Shown here piece after piece: positions 1 through 10,900 of a stretch of 64,000 nt of DNA. Under the pieces are notes generated by a model. It had not been told where the DNA came from. It searched no databases and saw only the letters and a list, made by a program, of their open reading frames with translations. The stretch spans positions 7,788,967-7,852,966 of the forward strand of contig CM026423.1 in assembly GCA_014871385.1 (NCBI GenBank), read 5' to 3'. The DNA is from Ceratodon purpureus (lineage: Eukaryota > Streptophyta > Bryopsida > Pseudoditrichales > Ditrichaceae). Both the position numbers and the translations under genes were made by a program. Numbering within the stretch: position 1 is the stretch's first letter; every line of letters starts with the position of its first letter.

Positions 1-163
1 TGAACAGCAAACGAACGACTAAACCTATATGCATATATAAGATCATCGCAAGTGAAGAAAAATTTCTGAAAGAACTTCCAGGTAAGGTTCAGTAGAATTA
101 TGGGAAGCCATGGAGCTCCGTTTTGCATCCTAATAACCAGGCATAGGTGCACGAGTCAATTAC

Positions 164-1774
164 CTTGTCACAAAGAATCTCGAGCTCATATACATCGACC
201 TCCACACCTGACGCAAAAACTATCTTCTCAATAGTTCCATCATCATGAACTTTTTCCACCAACACAACCTCCCCTTCATCTTCCAATTCCACATCATCCT
301 TATATTCTACTTCTGTGGAGTCAACTACTGCCGTTGGAGTGTTTAACCCAAAACTGCAAAGAAATCATTAAGAATAAATTAGATGTAGGACTGGTTGTAG
401 GACTGCATGGTTGTAGGACTGCATCGTTACAGGCAATCTACACAACTTAACACCGTAAATAACCACGACCACATAGCACGAGGCAACTCGATGCAAAACC
501 TAATTAGTCATGTCAGTGGTGGTGAGTTGGATTCAGTTCAGGGTGCTTCTATTTTGAAGTGACATTCACATCACATAATATCCCAGAATTAATCTCCAGG
601 ATCAAATGGTAGCAATGAAGAACTTCTTGGATGCCGGTGATTACACTTACCCTGATCTAATAGAATCCCACAAACTCCTTGCTTGTATATCTCGTCTTTC
701 CAACTGAACTGCATGACTGGGCCCATCCTCCTCGTCAATAACTTTAGGGCGCAGAAGTAACATCATCACTCAAAATACATGTCGTATTCAAGCTAGCTCA
801 ATGCTCATGCTACTCACTCATGAATCATGATGAAGCACTCATCTCCCAAAAGCAGGACGAAATAAAAATAAAAAACAAAAAGTTAATAGCTAAGAAGCCA
901 GGATACATCATTTGAAATCTGACAACTATCCATCATTGATCCATAAGAGCACTCTGGCATACAACATGAGCAGGAAAATTATTGAACCTGACGTAATTGA
1001 GTCATGTCTTTGAAATCTACTACTTGACGAGAGAACCGATTTCTTTGCTCCAAAACAACATACCTCTAACCTGCACAGAGAAAATCTCTTCAACACTACT
1101 TTCCATACCACTCAAAACAACACCAAAATTCAACGCCAACTAACATCCAAAACGAGAGAACCTAAAGATCACCAAAACGAGGAACACTGCAAAACCCAAA
1201 AGACTACTCACATTCTACAAGAACCTCACATTCCCAAAACCCCATAAATAAACAAATAAAGTAACCATAAATCCACTAAATTTATCCAACCATTCGAACA
1301 AACCAAATCACAGCACACTCAAAATTCAACCAAAAAACGAAACATAAACTCCCGCCTTACCCAGTAATACCATGGACAGAACCGTCACCGATAATGCGCG
1401 CCTGCGCTTGCAACACCATCCCCCTCTGCAAAACCACCCCCCAAAAAAGCAATTAAAAAGCAAATTCACCACCCTCACCTCAACCACAGAAAAACCCCAT
1501 TACCCAAACAACCCCATTCCCCAAACACCCGGCAAACATGCTCCAAAAAACCGACACAGCAACCTCCCCCACCGCCAATCCACCTGCAAACACTCCACCT
1601 TCCATGAGTTCGTAACCAACAGGAAGCGGGAGACGAGAGAAGACGTACCCTGGGAGTGAGGCGGGCAATGTCTCCGAGGGGGAGAATGACGGAGGGCGCA
1701 ATTGAGGAGGAGACAGCGAGGGGATTGGGGTCCCGGTGGCTCCATGGAGTGAGAGTGGTGGTGAGGGATGCCAT
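164..1774 (-). CDS. GNAT2: Plastid GNAT N-acetyltransferase, NSI/GNAT2-like (5' part, 4 exons)
   Basis: Exons read on the minus strand: 1774-1599, 1070-988, 708-651 and 353-164; all junctions are GT-AG and the phases (2, 1, 2, 0) close exactly, giving 169 codons. The start MASLTTTLTPW opens a Ser/Thr/Arg-rich, acid-poor leader that looks like a plastid transit peptide; in-frame ATGs at 1786 and 1792 are alternatives. The next exons read LWDSIRSGFGLNTP, then an acidic stretch and VLVEKVHDDGTIEKIVF followed by VDVYELEILCDK. From memory this matches the segment just before the GNAT fold of Arabidopsis NSI/GNAT2, a chloroplast lysine/N-terminal acetyltransferase needed for photosynthetic state transitions. 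The acetyl-CoA-binding domain would lie beyond the left edge, so catalytic residues cannot be checked. The call rests on the N-terminal region only. Confidence 0.72.
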
Positions 1775-1775
1775 G

Positions 1776-1872
1776 GAGGTGGACATGGACATGGAGGTGG
1801 AGGTGGGGATGGAGATGGAGATGGAGGTGGAGATGGAGGTGGAGGTGGAGATGGAGGTGGCGATGGCGATGG
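1776..1872. repeat. GATGGAGGTG-type purine-rich microsatellite
   Basis: Imperfect 6-bp units (GGTGGA, GATGGA) run for about 95 bp just upstream of, and partly overlapping, the likely start of the GNAT gene. On the gene's strand it is a (CTCCAC/CATCTC)n pyrimidine tract, so it sits in the 5' UTR or the extreme N-terminus. Long open frames on both strands here come from the repeat. Confidence 0.85.
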
Positions 1873-1939
1873 TGGGGATGGGCTGCGGCAGGAGCAGCAA
1901 ACCTGCGAGGCCACAGTGAGGCCCCAGCGGAGCAGTTGA

Positions 1940-4900
1940 GGTGTTTTTGTGGAGCTTGTGAGTGTGGTCTGAGCTCGGGCGGGGGGGACTGTCTGCGGAT
2001 GAGGATTCGATGGATTCCGTTTATGTTGGATGATATGTGGTTTTATTGGATGGTTTCTGTCTGTGGATGAGGATTCAATGGATTTCGTTTCTGTTGGATG
2101 GGATGTGGGTTTCATGGATGGTTTCTGTCATGGATTGCTTTCAATGATTTTGCTGGTTGGCACCAGTGGTCCCATAACCATTTTATGACATTAGTACACT
2201 ATGCTGCTACCTCCCACATATATGTTAGCTACTTTTGTTACTTGGTGCTTATACAAGATGTTGTAACCCTATGAGATTGTGTAATATCTTGGAGGTATTA
2301 AGGTGATACCATGGTGATATCCGTGGATATCATATCTTCAAGTTGCTACATACTAATGATATGGTGTAAATTTTGGCTGAATTTTTTTTTAATTTTTTAA
2401 TTATTTCTTTATAGATGCAATGGCCCTGCTATTTTGGTAGCTTTTAAACAAAATTAAGCGACTTTTGAGATCACTAGTTGGCACTTTGGCTTTGGGTTCT
2501 AGAATTTCGGTTGTTGTACATCCATAGCAAGTTCGATCATAATTAATTCTAAAAAAAGAAAACAAATAAATTTGAAGTTTTAAGGATGGAAACACAAATA
2601 TTTCAGAAATTATTTTTCGCTATATTTTTTGTTTTTTGTCCATCTTATGCTATTTCTAGTGGGTTTTTTTTAAGTAATAAAAATTGAAAAATTAAATTTT
2701 TGGATGACAAACTTTATTTTTCAAAAAAAAAAAAATTTAAATCGTTGAAAGATTCTACCATCAATATGTAGTATTCATGGAAAGGAGAGAGATTGGAAGA
2801 ACTTTGGTCTGTTTGAAGGCGGAAGCTTTTGGTCTTTGTTTCATTGCTTGCTTATCGTCATTAATAAATGATTTTTTCCAAGGCAGTATTTTTCGGATTG
2901 TTTAGTATGATTATTTAGTTGCAATTTTTTTTAGAAAGTATGAGTTTAATTTCAGTTGTTAAAAAATTGATGGTCTAAAATTTTGACTAGAAATTTAAAT
3001 TAATATAAAAATAACTTTATTTCATTTTTAAGAGGTTGATGTGTTTGTTGAAGGTAAAATGAATACTTGTAGTTGTCAAGTAAGGAGCTTGTAATTATTG
3101 ACTGAGAATGATGTTCTATAATAAGAAAAATAGAAGTTGTATCAACTAACAAGGCTCATTCATACGTTGAGTTTGATAAGCGTTGATTGATGCAATTAAG
3201 TAGTAAAACATACTATAGGCAATAACATTAATTGATAAAGTTATGTGAGGAAATGGAATATAAATTAAGACCATTGTTCAGATTAAAAATGATAGTTACT
3301 ATTGCCTTAGCAAGTAGATAATAGATCATGGCAAGACATATTGTTATTTTCTATGTCATAAGCCAATTCGACACCATGTTGTCGAATAATTAATTATTTT
3401 TAGACATTTTGAACTTGATAATTCAATTTATGTGCCAATTTCGATTTTTTTAGTACAAATATTGTATTTCTAATAATAAAAAAATTCGGAATTTTTGGCA
3501 AATTTAATTTTAATTTAATTTTGGTCAAACTTGCCTATGACATACGGTAGTAGTTGTTGACTGTTTTTAAGTTTGCCTTTGTATAATATAATAAATATCA
3601 ATGTCATCATTGTTTTTAAATGAATTTTTAATTATTGTGACAAATTTTTGAAGGTTTTACACAAAACTTGGCACTAATAAGGTGCTGGGGAAACACTGAA
3701 GGATTGTGATAACTACCTCAAGAGCAGCTGGATTCAAGATGACGATAAAAAATATTGGTTTCCAATTATTTTTTATCACAAAGTGACTAAAGAACGTATA
3801 TTTGATCCAAACTAAGTTTGTATTTAAACTAAACATTCAATAAACCAAAGTAGAATGAATTTAGAATTGATCTAGAAATTACTAAATCTATAATCTTATA
3901 AATCATGACATTACTTAACTTGAAATTTGTGGAAAAATAAAAATATGAATGGTGCTAGTCTACTAAATAATAATGTTACATGTCATAGTTTTAAGGCTAT
4001 ATTTGGGCTTTTTAATATATATTAAATTGTTTTTAATTTAATTGAAAAATAGATTTTTGATTACAAGTAAAAACATTTATCACCAAATTAAAAATAGGTA
4101 TTGGAACATTACCTTTTTGGAAAATCAAAAGTTTTGAAACATTTCATATTTGCCTAACCATCCTATGAGCTATGGTTAATCTACATATTTTAATTAAATG
4201 TAATAAAGTGTAGGCTATTGAAAATCACTCTAGATTACCAAAGGCATTTCCTATGTATGGTGTTGAATCGGTTAAATATAATGGTGAAAAACCTACAAAT
4301 TTCTTTTAAAGTAATGAAAATGATAAAGTGACGAATGATTTGTGGTAAACTTGTAAACATATTTGAACTTTTGTATTATTATTCACCATTTCTTCACAAT
4401 AAACGAAGTTTCTTTGAACAACTAGATTCAATTAGGTTTTCTTATACCATGGTTGTTGAAAAAATACGAAGGTAGAATATTCCATATAATATGGTTATTA
4501 TTATTTTGAAGTATTCATTAATTTTGAAAATAAGCATAATTAGAAGGTAATTAAACGTCTACTTTTAAAAATAAGTATAATCTGAAGGTATTCACTTTTT
4601 GTGGTTTGTATTTACAATGTAGAAAATCCAAAATGATTGTTTAAAACAACTAAAAGTCAATTAGTGATTAACATAGCCTTCATGTCTAGGGACCATCAAA
4701 TAATCCAGCTCAAAAAAAGAAATTTGATAAGTCCATTTTTTTCACTCGCTCAAATGGAGCTTTGTACTTGTTATGCTCTTATCCCTTGGTAGTTTCATAT
4801 TTTGATTGAAACCTCCTAAATCAAAAGGTGTTCAAAATATGAATTTTGTTCTGAGGCTTTTGCAAAAGAAATATTCTTTTAAAGAACCTACAATACGGTA

Positions 4901-5100
4901 GTATTTGTTATAGAATTTTTAAATTTCTATTTTAATCTTTGTTTTTAGTGAAATTATTCCCATGAAATTTGTATGCATTTTTTAACCACAATATCATAAA
5001 TGAAAAATTCTACTCTCTCGACAATTGTTTCTCTTACATTTTTTCTTAGCAGGTGAAGTTTAAAATTAAAACAAAACACAAAAATGATAATACAAAGGAA
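1940..5100. other. AT-rich intergenic DNA without recognisable genes
   Basis: The first 200 bp hold two degenerate copies of a GGATGAGGATTCRATGGATT-like stretch (about 1997 and 2064), probably promoter-side sequence of the GNAT gene. Beyond 2.3 kb the DNA is strongly AT-rich with homopolymer runs and no frame with coding character, apart from a short stretch at 3690-3830 (see findings) and the downstream end of the decayed protease copy. Confidence 0.6.
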
Positions 5101-5560
5101 AGAGCATCTCACAACAAATAAAAACTAATGATGTTGTCGTTCAAATAAGCTTCCAGCATTAAACACTCCAAATCACTTTTGGTGATCATGAGTTTGTCTT
5201 TTTCGTTCAGAGAATAAAACAATGCAAACTCTGAAGTTTGAGGTGAAGAAGGCTCTGTTGTTGCCAAGCATTCTAGCAAATTTAAATTGTTTGGATTTCT
5301 CCGAGCTAAAAAACGAATAAATCGAGATATAATTATTTCAATTTTTTTTAAAATGACACATGCATATTTTTAATTAATTATTTTTAAAAATAAACTTAAA
5401 ACAAAAGTTATATTGAATATTACTTACGTGCTACAACCTCAAAGTATTTCTCATCTTTTGGTTTCTTGTGTTATAGATTGTCTGAGTAGTGCTGCTCATC
5501 ATCGACAATTTCCTTTCCTTTACGTTTGTATACGTTTGAGGACGACATTGTTCTTGCTTT
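4690..5560 (-). pseudogene. Decayed Ulp1/SENP-like SUMO-protease copy
   Basis: Reading leftward, an exon-like block at 5305-5109 translates to RNPNNLNLLECLATTE and then LMITKSDLECLMLEAYLNDN followed by IISFYLL. This is the opening signature of the C48 (Ulp1/SENP) peptidase fold, where family members read DL..L.PG.YLNDNIIDFY. The block has an acceptor TTTTTTAG at its left and a matching upstream exon end at 5428 (GTAAGT donor) carrying KPKDEKYFEVVA. Downstream, 4800-4690 gives FFELDYLMVP, as expected near the catalytic-His segment, but the frame is interrupted by stops and the His-Asp-Cys triad is not convincingly present. An in-frame stop also interrupts the upstream exon. It is either a dead host gene copy or cargo of a DNA transposon (plant MULEs are known to carry Ulp1 domains). 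Confidence 0.45.
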
Positions 5561-5999
5561 CCATACTCAAACAATTTCCCATGTTCAATTTACCAAGTTA
5601 TTGAGAAGGAACATTAGATAAGAGGGCCCTTTATGTGTAATAGTAGAACTCATACAAAATATAAGTATGCCAAAACATATCAATCTTTTACATAAATAAT
5701 TGAAATTTTCAAATACAAGTTTAGGTCTTTGTAAGCTTCAAGCAATAAATACAAACGTACATAGTTGTCTTTTTTTACTAAGCCAACTTTGACAATAACA
5801 CTCAAGTAATCCTAATGAATTGATTTATTTTTAATCAACTTTAACAATAACACTCACTTAGGTTTAGCCAATTGACTTAATTTTGATAAAAATAGCTCAA
5901 CTTTTATTATTAGCAAGATATAATATTTATTTCTATATACACTTTAACATATATATTCTTTTCTTTGCAACTCTGTGCTGTCAAACTTTGAATGAAAGA

Positions 6000-6200
6000 A
6001 TGTCAAATACAAATTGAAGCTTTGCCCTATCCGCCTTCTTTGCCACCTCCATTCTCGCAAGTATAAGAACCACGTTCTTTTTCATTGTTCTTGTTCATTG
6101 GTTGGAGCGCTCCAAGCCTTTCTTCATTGCCTTTTGAAGTATCCTTATTAGTATGCTGCAATAGTTTTCAAATTCTACTTTAAGATCAAAATATTCATGA
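6000..6200 (-). other. Possible upstream exon of the decayed Ulp1-like copy
   Basis: The minus strand reads TSKGNEERLGALQPMNKNNE and then KERGSYTCENGGGKEGG before a stop. It is less AT-rich than its surroundings and coding-like, and lies in the same orientation as the protease remnant 0.5 kb away. No domain is recognised. Confidence 0.2.
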
Positions 6201-7260
6201 ATTTTATAATTCTTATAAAACAATAAAGAATTATTTTAATTACTAAAGGTTTTTTTTTTTTAAATACCAAGACTGCCACGTGGTAACAATTAGGTGTTTC
6301 AAAATGAACATTGATTCTACTATTTTATGATATAAAATTGATGTATTTGAAAAGCACAGTTTATATTTAAAAAAAAGTTAAAAATAATTAAACTCAAAAT
6401 CCTACAATTTGAAGATTTTAAAATGCTTGATTATACAAAATGAAGAAATATTATGCAATTAATGACAAAGAATTTACATTAATTGATGGTCAAAATGATT
6501 GCCACAATGTTAGAAAAAAAAAATTATGTAATGCAACAAGCTCGATTAATACAATCAAAAAATATAACAAAAATTATCATTATTTATGCATGCTATGTTT
6601 AATGCTTGAAAATTACATTTATTTCACTTTAAATGAGAATCTTCACATAATTAATAAAAATAAGTTGATTTAGTTAAATGAGTCATGTTTATCAATATAA
6701 AAAAATTTCACATCAATACATGTCATACCACTTTTTAAATTCTTCATTTAATTTAATTTAATTTTTTTTTTTTTTTTTTTTTTGGCTTATTAATAATCTC
6801 TAAAGCTACGAAGAGTACTATGGTACCTAATAAATATCCTATTGACCTTTTATATTTTGTATTTATTAATTTATTTAATTCTTAAAGAGAAAAAAACTAA
6901 TAAAAAACTTAAAATTCAAACAAATTGTATTCAAACTAAAACAATATATAAATAAAAAACTTTAATTTGAAGAAATGATATCCTCCACGTAATTTGGAAC
7001 AAAATTTTAATTGATGGGACAAAATCAATATATTTGAAATTAGACATTTTATTTTTATAAAAATAAAAAATGAAAATAAAAAGAAGTAATCATGACTAAG
7101 CAACTCGAACTTTACCATGATTGACCACCTCCTCAAAATATCATGATGATATGGCAAGGCTCCAAGTCACCAGCCCAGTCACCTAAATCAACCCACCCAC
7201 GACCCCATTCCCACTGACAGACTTGCCCCCCTCCTACTACCCAGCGCCGTCCAGCTAGCC
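6200..7260. other. AT-rich intergenic DNA
   Basis: Homopolymer-rich DNA with a run of about 24 T at 6760-6783. No coding signal seen on either strand. Confidence 0.6.
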
Positions 7261-7936
7261 CTTGCCAAGAATGGTCAAAAAGGCCCCCCTACCGGATGAC
7301 GACGTCCTCCGCAAGCCAACATCCCAGTGTAAAGCGGGTCGCCGGCCTCCGGCCCCCTCACCTCCTCCCCAAAACCCGCCACCGCACCTAAATCCACAAA
7401 ACCACCCTCAAATCCTCAAAACTCCCAGAAACCACGCCTTCCATGCAGAGCCTAAAACCACAAACATCTACCAAAACGAAATAACTTAAACCTCAAGTCT
7501 ACAACCACGACTTTGTGTCAAGTGCCGCTTTTATGTACTCATAGTCCCCGGAGTCAAGCAAAAGCCGGCGCATATCCCGAACCCAAAACCACTAGAGCAC
7601 TTAAACCCAACAAAATCTATGATTTGGCTGGAAAAGAGGATGAGATATCTATGAAATGGGTAGATGGTGACGGTTTTAGGGGCGTCGTCACTTAGGTCAC
7701 GGAGCTCGGAATGAATGGCAAACGCCATAGCCAGCATAAATCCGCAACGCCTGCGCACCAGCCGGGACTACAATTCAACCAAACCACAGTGGGATAGAAG
7801 AGAGGGGAGGAGGTGTGTGTCGATCGATTGAATGAATTGCGACTGCGGGGCTTCGGAGGAACCAGATCTGGGAGGAAGGCGATGAGTGTCGCGACCTGGA
7901 CGTGAACCTGAGACGAAACAGGAGAGAGCGCCCGCG
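7200..7936. other. GC-rich region upstream of HASTY (promoter and 5' leader, unresolved fragment)
   Basis: Base composition shifts sharply at about 7170 from AT-rich to GC-rich. A frame from the ATG at 7271 reads MVKKAPLPDDDVLRKPTSQ and is then proline-rich, without a recognisable domain. The part after about 7760 is probably the HASTY 5' leader. It contains a seven-codon upstream ORF (7882-7905). Confidence 0.4.
7882..7905 (+). promoter_or_regulatory. Short upstream ORF in the HASTY leader
   Basis: ATG at 7882 followed by six sense codons (MSVATWT) and TGA, 31 bases before the HASTY start codon at 7937. If transcription begins upstream of 7882, it could lower translation of the main frame. 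Confidence 0.4.
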
Positions 7937-10900
7937 ATGGAGGATCAGAGCGCGGCATTGCAGGTGGATACGGCCCGCCAGGCCGTCCTGGCGGCCCTGG
8001 ATTGGCAGTCCTCGCCGGATGCGCGCCAGCAGGCGCTCGCGTACATCGAATCGGTGCGTTTCGGAGGTTTTTTTCACTGGTTTTGGTTGTGTCGAGTTTT
8101 TATTTTGGAGTTTTTGGTTTGGTTTTGGTTTAGTTTTGGTTGATTGGAGATTGGTGATGAGGTTTTGGAGGTGTTCGTGGAGTGAATTCGCGATTTAGGA
8201 TTGTGTTGATGGTGAGGTTTTTTGAGGTGGCGAGAGCTGCATTGTATGACAATTGGTTTTTAGTCGCGTGCGTATTGTGTTGTTTTCTGGAGTGTTTGGC
8301 GTTAGTTTTCGTGGATTGTAGAGATTTCGAGGAAATGTGATCATCGGGATCGGTTTCTTGGTAGTGTTAGATGACGGAGGTTTTTGGTTTTCTTGAAGTG
8401 GAAGGTGTTGCTTCGGCGCGTTGGTTGGATTGGTTATCTGGTGGTTGGAGTAGGTTGTTCGTGTTGAGGTTATGAGAGTTTCGATTTGAATTATGGAAGA
8501 CTGCGTTCAGGGTTTGGCAAAATTTGTAGACCTTCGCGAGTTTCTCTTGGTGTGATTAGGGAGGAGATAATTGCTCGTTCTTGTAGCGTGCGTTTAGTGA
8601 GGAATCGGGAAGTTTCGTGCGATTTTGGTTTCTCGGCGATGGCTGTAATGCATTGTTCGGGGAGCTTAGTTCCATTGAATTCAAACTGATGATTGAATTT
8701 AGAGCACGAAGTTGATTGATAGTGTAACTGGTGATTGTTCCCCTAGAGCTGGAATATTTGCAATTGTAATGCGCCAAGTGCACTTGAATACGACAATCAT
8801 TTGAGGGGATTGCAGTGATACTTATTCTGTGAAATTCAAGCCTTGCTTTCTTTCCCGTTACATCTTGTTAAGAGCATTAAGACTGAGTAAAGTGTTAAAT
8901 CGGCAAGTTTTTAATTCATTTACAAACTTAAGTTTTTAAAAAATAACTATTTTTTCCTGTCGTTATTGCGTCTTTGAAAAGGTTGGGGTGTTGCTTTTAA
9001 GTTTGGTGTCAATGGCACGGTCATTCAAGGTTGAGCGAGTGACTGTACTTTTGTGTTGTAAAGAAATTGGTAGCTAATAAGTATTAGGTAATTGTGCCTG
9101 ACATATTGGTAATTTTATTGCTGTATGCAGTTGAAATCAGGAGATGTTCATAACTTAGCTACTGTCGGGTTTGGTTTGGTTAAACCTGAATTACCACTTG
9201 AAGTCCGCCTCATCGGTTTGAAGTTGCTTCAGGTAAACGTCATTGAACTTCTGGATTTCTTGTGAAGTGCGTATCTAAGCAGCTTTAGAGGCATGGGAGA
9301 TTGATACCAAGATAAATTACTGTCAAACATTTGTGATCGGCTGTGAGATCCTCTCCGTCCTGAACGGAGACGTTATGGACTTATCATACTGCATATGTTT
9401 TTCACACAGCATATGATACGGATGCGTTGGGAAAATTTGAGTACTGAGGGTAGGCAACAGATGACCGCCATGGCTGGCAACCTATTGCAAGAAAGTGCAA
9501 ATCCCAATGAAAAATGGACCCTCAAGAATCGAGTCGCGGGTCTCATGGCTGAGGTGAGCTATTCTGTGAACAAAGCTTCTTTACAGTATCCATTTTCTCA
9601 CGAAGTAGTTGGTTTTCGATGTCAAGGTGTTCTTAAGGCGTGGCAGTTAGACCCCTTAAATACTGTTTTTGAAGTCAATTCAGCAGTATCACAACTTTGT
9701 CTGGGTTAGTTTCTGTTCATCGCAATTAGTTCTCTTCGACTGTGGCCACGGATATAATCTTATAGTCATGTACAATAGAACATCCGATCCTTCTATTTGA
9801 CACGATAAGAGGTAACTTCTTGTTACTAAGTGGTCTATTGATACTCTGATCAGGTTGCCAGAAGGGAGGGGCCACCATTGTGGAAGGACATGCTGCCTGC
9901 TTTGTTTGCTCTTGGCAGCAACAGTGCTCTTCATGTAATTTCTTTAACTCAGCTTTTTATGGTTCCGTTGCCTGGTTCTTCGATAGGTTATTTGAATTGA
10001 AGCCATGATCTTACTTCACTGCTACATTCTTGGTTCTTGTTTAACACCTCGAACATGAATACTTTCCTCATGTGCCTGTAACTGCTGAGTCATCTCTGGC
10101 TGACCTAAAGTTTGGCAGGCAGAATTGGTCGCGATGTTCTTTCGATTGCTCCCCGAGGATGTTACTGTCCACAATGAAGACTTGGATGGTATAGAGCTAT
10201 CTTTTAACCTGATTGACAATTACTGGGTCGATGGGGTCTTTTCCTGCTAAAAATTTGCCTCTTTCTCCAACCCTCTTAAGCGTAACCATGACTTAAACGG
10301 AAAATCTTGTAAGAGATGCCTCCGAGGTTGTTAAGCCTGATGTTTTCCTGCTTTCATCGGTAACAGGAGAGCGCCGAAGACAATTGCTGCAGGGCCTCAC
10401 TCAGACATTGCCAGAAACATTGCCATTTCTATACAAGGTTAGTGATGAGATTACCATCGGAAGTTTAAGCCTATCGGGCACAGTGTAGCATTTTCTGAGT
10501 GGCTGCTCTGACATCATTTCTAATCTCATTGATTGTAATTTCTACAAGGTTTCCCGTGGTTATCCGTTTTATGTATTGTTTCAGCAGCCTTTTCTGACTT
10601 CAGCTGTTTTTATCTAGACAGACATAGATCATTCCGCTGTATCTGCCCCTCTGGGAGGGTGCGACTCATGTCGTGCGATTTGTATATGATTTTCTGATCT
10701 TTGTTTGAGTCATGGTTCCTTATCAGCTTCTAGACCAGCACTTCGGAGCAGCCATGGCTGCAGTGGAGCAGAACCAGATGGAGTCGGCAAAACAACATGC
10801 TGCTGCTGTGACTGCGGCCTTGAATGCTGTGATTGCATATGCGGAGTGGGCTCCTGTGGTTTCACTGGCTAATTATGGTCTCATACAAGCGTGAGTCTCT

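Noticed and set aside
1480-2115. Pro/Ser-rich open frame of 211 codons on the minus strand
   Set aside because: Produced by the GATGGAGGTG microsatellite and overlaps GNAT exon 1 in another frame.
6440-6673. 77-codon plus-strand frame
   Set aside because: Lys/Asn/Tyr/Ile-rich composition expected from AT-rich noncoding DNA; no domain or splice context.
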